NCBI GenBank assembly: GCA_965203615.1
Contig: OZ241900.1
Coordinates: forward strand, 1,674,001-1,738,000
DNA from: VXNE01 sp965203615
GTDB lineage: Bacteria > Pseudomonadota > Gammaproteobacteria > Pseudomonadales > Azotimanducaceae
Reading direction: 5' to 3'
DNA: 64,000 nt
Numbering within the stretch: position 1 is the stretch's first letter; every line of letters starts with the position of its first letter. The position numbers and the translations under genes are program-made. Positions 61,417 through 64,000 of the stretch are shown here, piece by piece. Under the pieces are notes generated by a model. It saw only the letters and a list, made by a program, of their open reading frames with translations. It had not been told where the DNA came from and searched no databases.

Positions 61417-61707
61417 TCAGTCTTCCAGCACGCCGAAAATTTCGTTTTCGGAGAGGATGAGGAGTTCCTCCCCATCCACCTTTATGGTGTTTCCGCCGTA
61501 CTGGCCGAAGACCACCCTGTCGCCAACGTTCAGGCCGACCGCACGCACGCTGCCATCGTCGAGGACCTTGCCCGGTCCCACGGCGAGCACATCGCCCTGC
61601 GAAGGTTTCTCCGACGCCGTGTCCGGCAGCACGATTCCGCCCGCGGATGTCGTGTCTTCTTCCACGCGGCGCACGACCACACGATCATGGAGGGGTCGAA
61701 TGTTCAT
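61417..61707 (-). CDS. groS: Co-chaperonin GroES (Cpn10)
   Basis: A 96-residue co-chaperonin, the lid of the GroEL cage. MNIRPLHDRVVVRRVEEDTT, the mobile-loop segment SAGGIVLPD, VLAVGPGKVLDDG and VGDRVVFGQYGGNTIKVDGE are all standard. The ATG at 61707 is the family start; the open frame extends upstream but that part is leader. First gene of the operon controlled by the CIRCE element. Confidence 0.98.
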   Translation of the reverse strand: MNIRPLHDRVVVRRVEEDTTSAGGIVLPDTASEKPSQGDVLAVGPGKVLDDGSVRAVGLNVGDRVVFGQYGGNTIKVDGEELLILSENEIFGVLED

Positions 61708-61803
61708 GTCCTGATTCTCCCGAGATGTTGTTCCCAATCGACGCGCTGGCCGCGTCTTCATCCAAGTCTGTTGTTCCTGCCCAAGTAGAAGGGCTTGCTC
61801 CGA

Positions 61804-61830
61804 TTGGCACTCTCTCTTTTAGAGTGCCAA
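61804..61830 (-). promoter_or_regulatory. CIRCE element (HrcA operator) of groESL
   Basis: TTGGCACTC, nine bases, GAGTGCCAA: a perfect nine-base inverted repeat that differs from the CIRCE consensus by one symmetric change (A to G in the third position). It lies 97 bases upstream of groES and just after the promoter, so HrcA would block groESL transcription until heat stress. Confidence 0.95.
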
Positions 61831-61844
61831 GTCGGGGCGTGCAT

Positions 61845-61872
61845 ATGATAGGGGCGGTTCGTGGATATTCAA
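61845..61872 (-). promoter_or_regulatory. Promoter of groESL
   Basis: On the minus strand TTGAAT (61867-61872) and TATCAT (61845-61850) are 16 bases apart, upstream of CIRCE. CCCC directly before the -10 (CCCCTATCAT) also resembles the sigma-32 -10 region, so vegetative and heat-shock sigma factors may share it. Confidence 0.7.
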
Positions 61873-61914
61873 CCCCGATTTTCAGACGATCTGCGCTCGC
61901 GCGCGCCGATGCCG

Positions 61915-62328
61915 TCAATGGCGTCTGAAACGACCCTCGATCGTGTGGCCGGATTTCCCCGGATCCGTTCCCGGGACCGGGGCGAAACGCCGCAACAACT
62001 CGGCCGCGAACCGCCGGCGCAGGCGCGGGGTCAAAAGGACAAAGCCGGCCGTGTCCGTCACGAACCCCGGAGTCACCATGAGCGCGCCCGCCAGTGCCAG
62101 CATCACGCCCTCGACGATTTCCGTGGCGGGCAGTTCGCCGGCGTTTAGCCGCGCCATCCCGCGCGTCAGCGTCTGGAACCCCTGCGCGCGGATCAGGCCG
62201 ACGCCGATAATGGCGGTGAGCACGACGAGGCCGATGGTGGGCCACGACCCGATGATTCCCCCCACCTCGATCAGGATATACATTTCAACCAGAGGCGTGA
62301 GGACGAAAACCAGCAACCACTTGCCCAT
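61915..62328 (-). CDS. fxsA: FxsA family membrane protein
   Basis: A 137-residue protein of the FxsA family, named for suppression of F-exclusion of phage T7. Pattern: MGKWLLVFVLTPLVEMYILI, EVGGIIGSWPTIGLVVLTAI, IGVGLIRAQGFQTL and the LMVTPGFVTDTAGFVLLTPR block. There are about three membrane helices and a basic C-terminus. In many bacteria it neighbours groESL, as here. Its ATG overlaps the divergent atl ATG. Confidence 0.92.
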   Translation of the reverse strand: MGKWLLVFVLTPLVEMYILIEVGGIIGSWPTIGLVVLTAIIGVGLIRAQGFQTLTRGMARLNAGELPATEIVEGVMLALAGALMVTPGFVTDTAGFVLLTPRLRRRFAAELLRRFAPVPGTDPGKSGHTIEGRFRRH

Positions 62329-62656
62329 GGACACTCCCGGCACACAGCCGACCGAAGCAAGCGTAAACCTTCGCCAGCGTATCTGGCAGGTCACGGCGGA
62401 AATTCCCCGTGGCTCCGTGGCGACTTATGGCCAGATCGCCGAACTCGCCGGCCTGCCCGGCGGCGCGCGTCAGGTGGGGCAGACGCTGTCCCGACTTCCC
62501 GCAGGAACGAAGTTGCCGTGGCATCGTGTCATCAACGCGGCCGGACGCATCTCCGTCGCTGATCCGGTTCGACAACAGACCCTGCTGGAGGCGGAAGGCG
62601 TGGTGTTCAAAAACGGCCGGGTGAACCTGAAGCGTTTTCGCTGGCGTACTGGCTGA
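62327..62656 (+). CDS. atl: Alkyltransferase-like DNA-lesion-binding protein (ATL)
   Basis: A 109-residue protein of the MGMT fold. It resembles E. coli YbaZ/Atl: RIWQVTAEIPRGSVATYGQI, the RQVGQTLSRLP recognition region, and P64-W65-H66-R67-V68, where the alkyl-accepting Cys of MGMT (PCHRV) is replaced by Trp. Such proteins flip and bind O6-alkylguanine and hand it to nucleotide-excision repair. The only ATG (62327) overlaps the fxsA start on the other strand. Confidence 0.9.
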   Translation: MDTPGTQPTEASVNLRQRIWQVTAEIPRGSVATYGQIAELAGLPGGARQVGQTLSRLPAGTKLPWHRVINAAGRISVADPVRQQTLLEAEGVVFKNGRVNLKRFRWRTG

Positions 62657-62694
62657 CGTACCATGCCGCCTTCGCTGAAGCCGGTACGCACGTA

Positions 62695-64000
62695 GTGGAT
62701 CATTCCGCGGAGTCAAAAGCGCTCGGGGTTCGGGACTTCCTGCAGCCCAGGGTTGCCGCGCTCCTGTTTCTCGGTTTTTCGGCCGGTCTGCCGCTGCTGC
62801 TCATCTTCTCCACGCTTTCGATCTGGCTGCGGGAAGTCGGCCTCGAACGCGCCGCCGTGACCTACTTCAGTTGGGCCGCGCTCGGCTATTCCTTCAAGTA
62901 CGTCTGGGCACCGCTGGTCGACAAGCTCCCGCTTCCAGGCCTGAGCGGTCGCCTCGGGCAACGCCGCGCATGGATGCTGGCAGCGCAGTGCGCCGTGATC
63001 GGAGCCATCGTCCTGATGGCGCACAGCGATCCCGCCACGCCGCAAGGACTCCAGGTGATGGCCCTGGGCGCCGTGGCGTTGGGATTTTCCTCAGCCACCC
63101 AGGACATCGTCATCGACGCCTATCGTATCGAGGCCGCTGAAGCGTCAGAGTCGATGCTGGGCGTTCTGTCCGGCGCGTACATGGCCGGTTATCGGTGCGG
63201 GATGGTGGTCGCAGGCGCGGCGGCGCTTTTCCTCGCCACCGCTTTCGGCACTACCGCTGAACACTATCTCCACGACGCCTGGAAGTGGACGTATCTCTGC
63301 ATGGCCGCCGCGATGCTCGTGGGCGTCGCAACGACTCTGACCATCACCGAGCCGGTTCGCAGGAACCCGTCGCACTACTTCCACGACACCTCCGACTACG
63401 CGCGTTTCCTGCTCCTCTTTGCCATCGTGGTGGCGACGATCATCGCCACGTTCGTGGTCTCGTCCGATGCCGTGGCCGCCGTCGATACCTGGTTGTCCAA
63501 AACGTGGGGACTGCACGGCACACTCGCCGGGTTCCTCGCCGAAACGATGCGCCTGGGCGCGGCGTTGGGGCTTGCGCTGGGCGTAGCCAGACTCTCAGTT
63601 TCGGTGGGCGTCGTTCGCCAGCGACTGATGCACGATACGTATATCGCGCCCGTCGCCGACTTCTTCGCGCGCTACGGCCGCATCGCCGTGCCGATACTGC
63701 TGGTGGTCGGCTTCTATCGCGTGTCCGATATCGTTCTGGGAGCGCTAGCCAACGTCTTCTATGTCGACATGGGTTACACCAAGATCGAAATCGGTACCGC
63801 GAGCGGCCTCTTCGGCATCGGGATGACCATACTCGGCAGCTTGCTCGGCGGCCATCTCGCCCTCAAGTTCCGGGTGATTCGAGTGCTGCTGCTCGGCGGG
63901 GCGCTCGCCATGGGCACCAACCTGCTGTTCATCGCCCTCGCTTCCTCACCGGGGAACCTGCAACTCCTCTATATCGTCGTCGCGATAGACAACCTGAGCG
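62695..64000 (+). CDS. AmpG-like MFS transporter (partial, runs off window)
   Basis: The open frame from a GTG at 62695 to the right edge (435 codons) encodes a polytopic MFS protein. PRVAALLFLGFSAGLPLLLI, FKYVWAPLVDKLPLPGLSGR, GQRRAWMLAAQ and FSSATQDIVIDAYRIEAAEA match AmpG-type muropeptide permeases, which import anhydro-muropeptides for cell-wall recycling. An upstream ATG (62663) runs into a stop after ten codons, leaving the GTG as the best start. The C-terminus is missing, so AmpG versus a close relative is not settled. Confidence 0.85.
   Translation, partial: MDHSAESKALGVRDFLQPRVAALLFLGFSAGLPLLLIFSTLSIWLREVGLERAAVTYFSWAALGYSFKYVWAPLVDKLPLPGLSGRLGQRRAWMLAAQCAVIGAIVLMAHSDPATPQGLQVMALGAVALGFSSATQDIVIDAYRIEAAEASESMLGVLSGAYMAGYRCGMVVAGAAALFLATAFGTTAEHYLHDAWKWTYLCMAAAMLVGVATTLTITEPVRRNPSHYFHDTSDYARFLLLFAIVVATIIATFVVSSDAVAAVDTWLSKTWGLHGTLAGFLAETMRLGAALGLALGVARLSVSVGVVRQRLMHDTYIAPVADFFARYGRIAVPILLVVGFYRVSDIVLGALANVFYVDMGYTKIEIGTASGLFGIGMTILGSLLGGHLALKFRVIRVLLLGGALAMGTNLLFIALASSPGNLQLLYIVVAIDNLS

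Overview
The window looks like chromosomal DNA of a high-GC gammaproteobacterium, probably an uncultured marine or host-associated heterotroph. Supporting signs are a one-piece tmRNA with the tag ANDENYALAA, sbcB, fxsA, atl and ampG-type genes, a groESL operon under a CIRCE element, and several TonB-dependent receptors and sulfatases. No rRNA, tRNA, CRISPR array or prophage was recognised.

Layout. 1-7.1 kb: edge of a toxin-antitoxin pair, a cytoplasmic-type sulfatase, an RND efflux pair (lipoprotein adaptor plus permease) and a PIN/AbrB toxin-antitoxin pair. 7.6-27.6 kb: a nutrient-uptake and accessory region with three TonB-dependent receptors, two YejA-like periplasmic peptide-binding proteins without permeases, an enoyl-CoA hydratase, a secreted sulfatase, a DUF3604 protein, a thiol dioxygenase and a HigBA pair. 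This region is visibly rearranged. It has a 259-bp duplication, a REP-like hairpin repeat, an ankyrin pseudogene, a frameshifted small gene, a sulfatase tail remnant and a start-only gene remnant. 27.8-31.4 kb: an ADP-ribosylglycohydrolase, a TauD-type oxygenase coupled to an NTF2-like protein, and a thioredoxin-fold-like protein. 31.6-41.7 kb: a tightly packed adaptor-permease-adaptor-permease RND operon. 41.9-47.3 kb: a PhyH oxygenase, a HAD hydrolase, YghU, a membrane protein, a truncated esterase and an intact alpha/beta hydrolase. 47.4-50.9 kb: ssrA, a Sel1-repeat protein and an AbiE pair. 51.1-58.5 kb: an overlapping cluster (sbcB, ABC ATPase, binding-protein/permease fusion, DegT-type aminotransferase), an acyltransferase and two membrane proteins. 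58.7-64 kb: a heptad-repeat protein beside a repeat cluster, groESL, fxsA, atl and a partial AmpG-type transporter.

The most unusual object is the second permease of the tandem RND operon (37162-41736). After a complete RND transporter of about 1090 residues it continues in frame into about 425 residues resembling an adenylyltransferase half of GlnE (glutamine synthetase adenylyltransferase). The nucleotidyltransferase motif is recognisable, but both catalytic aspartates are replaced. It looks like a pseudo-adenylyltransferase domain tethered to the cytoplasmic end of an efflux pump.

All calls come from reading the sequence and remembered family motifs; no database search was run.
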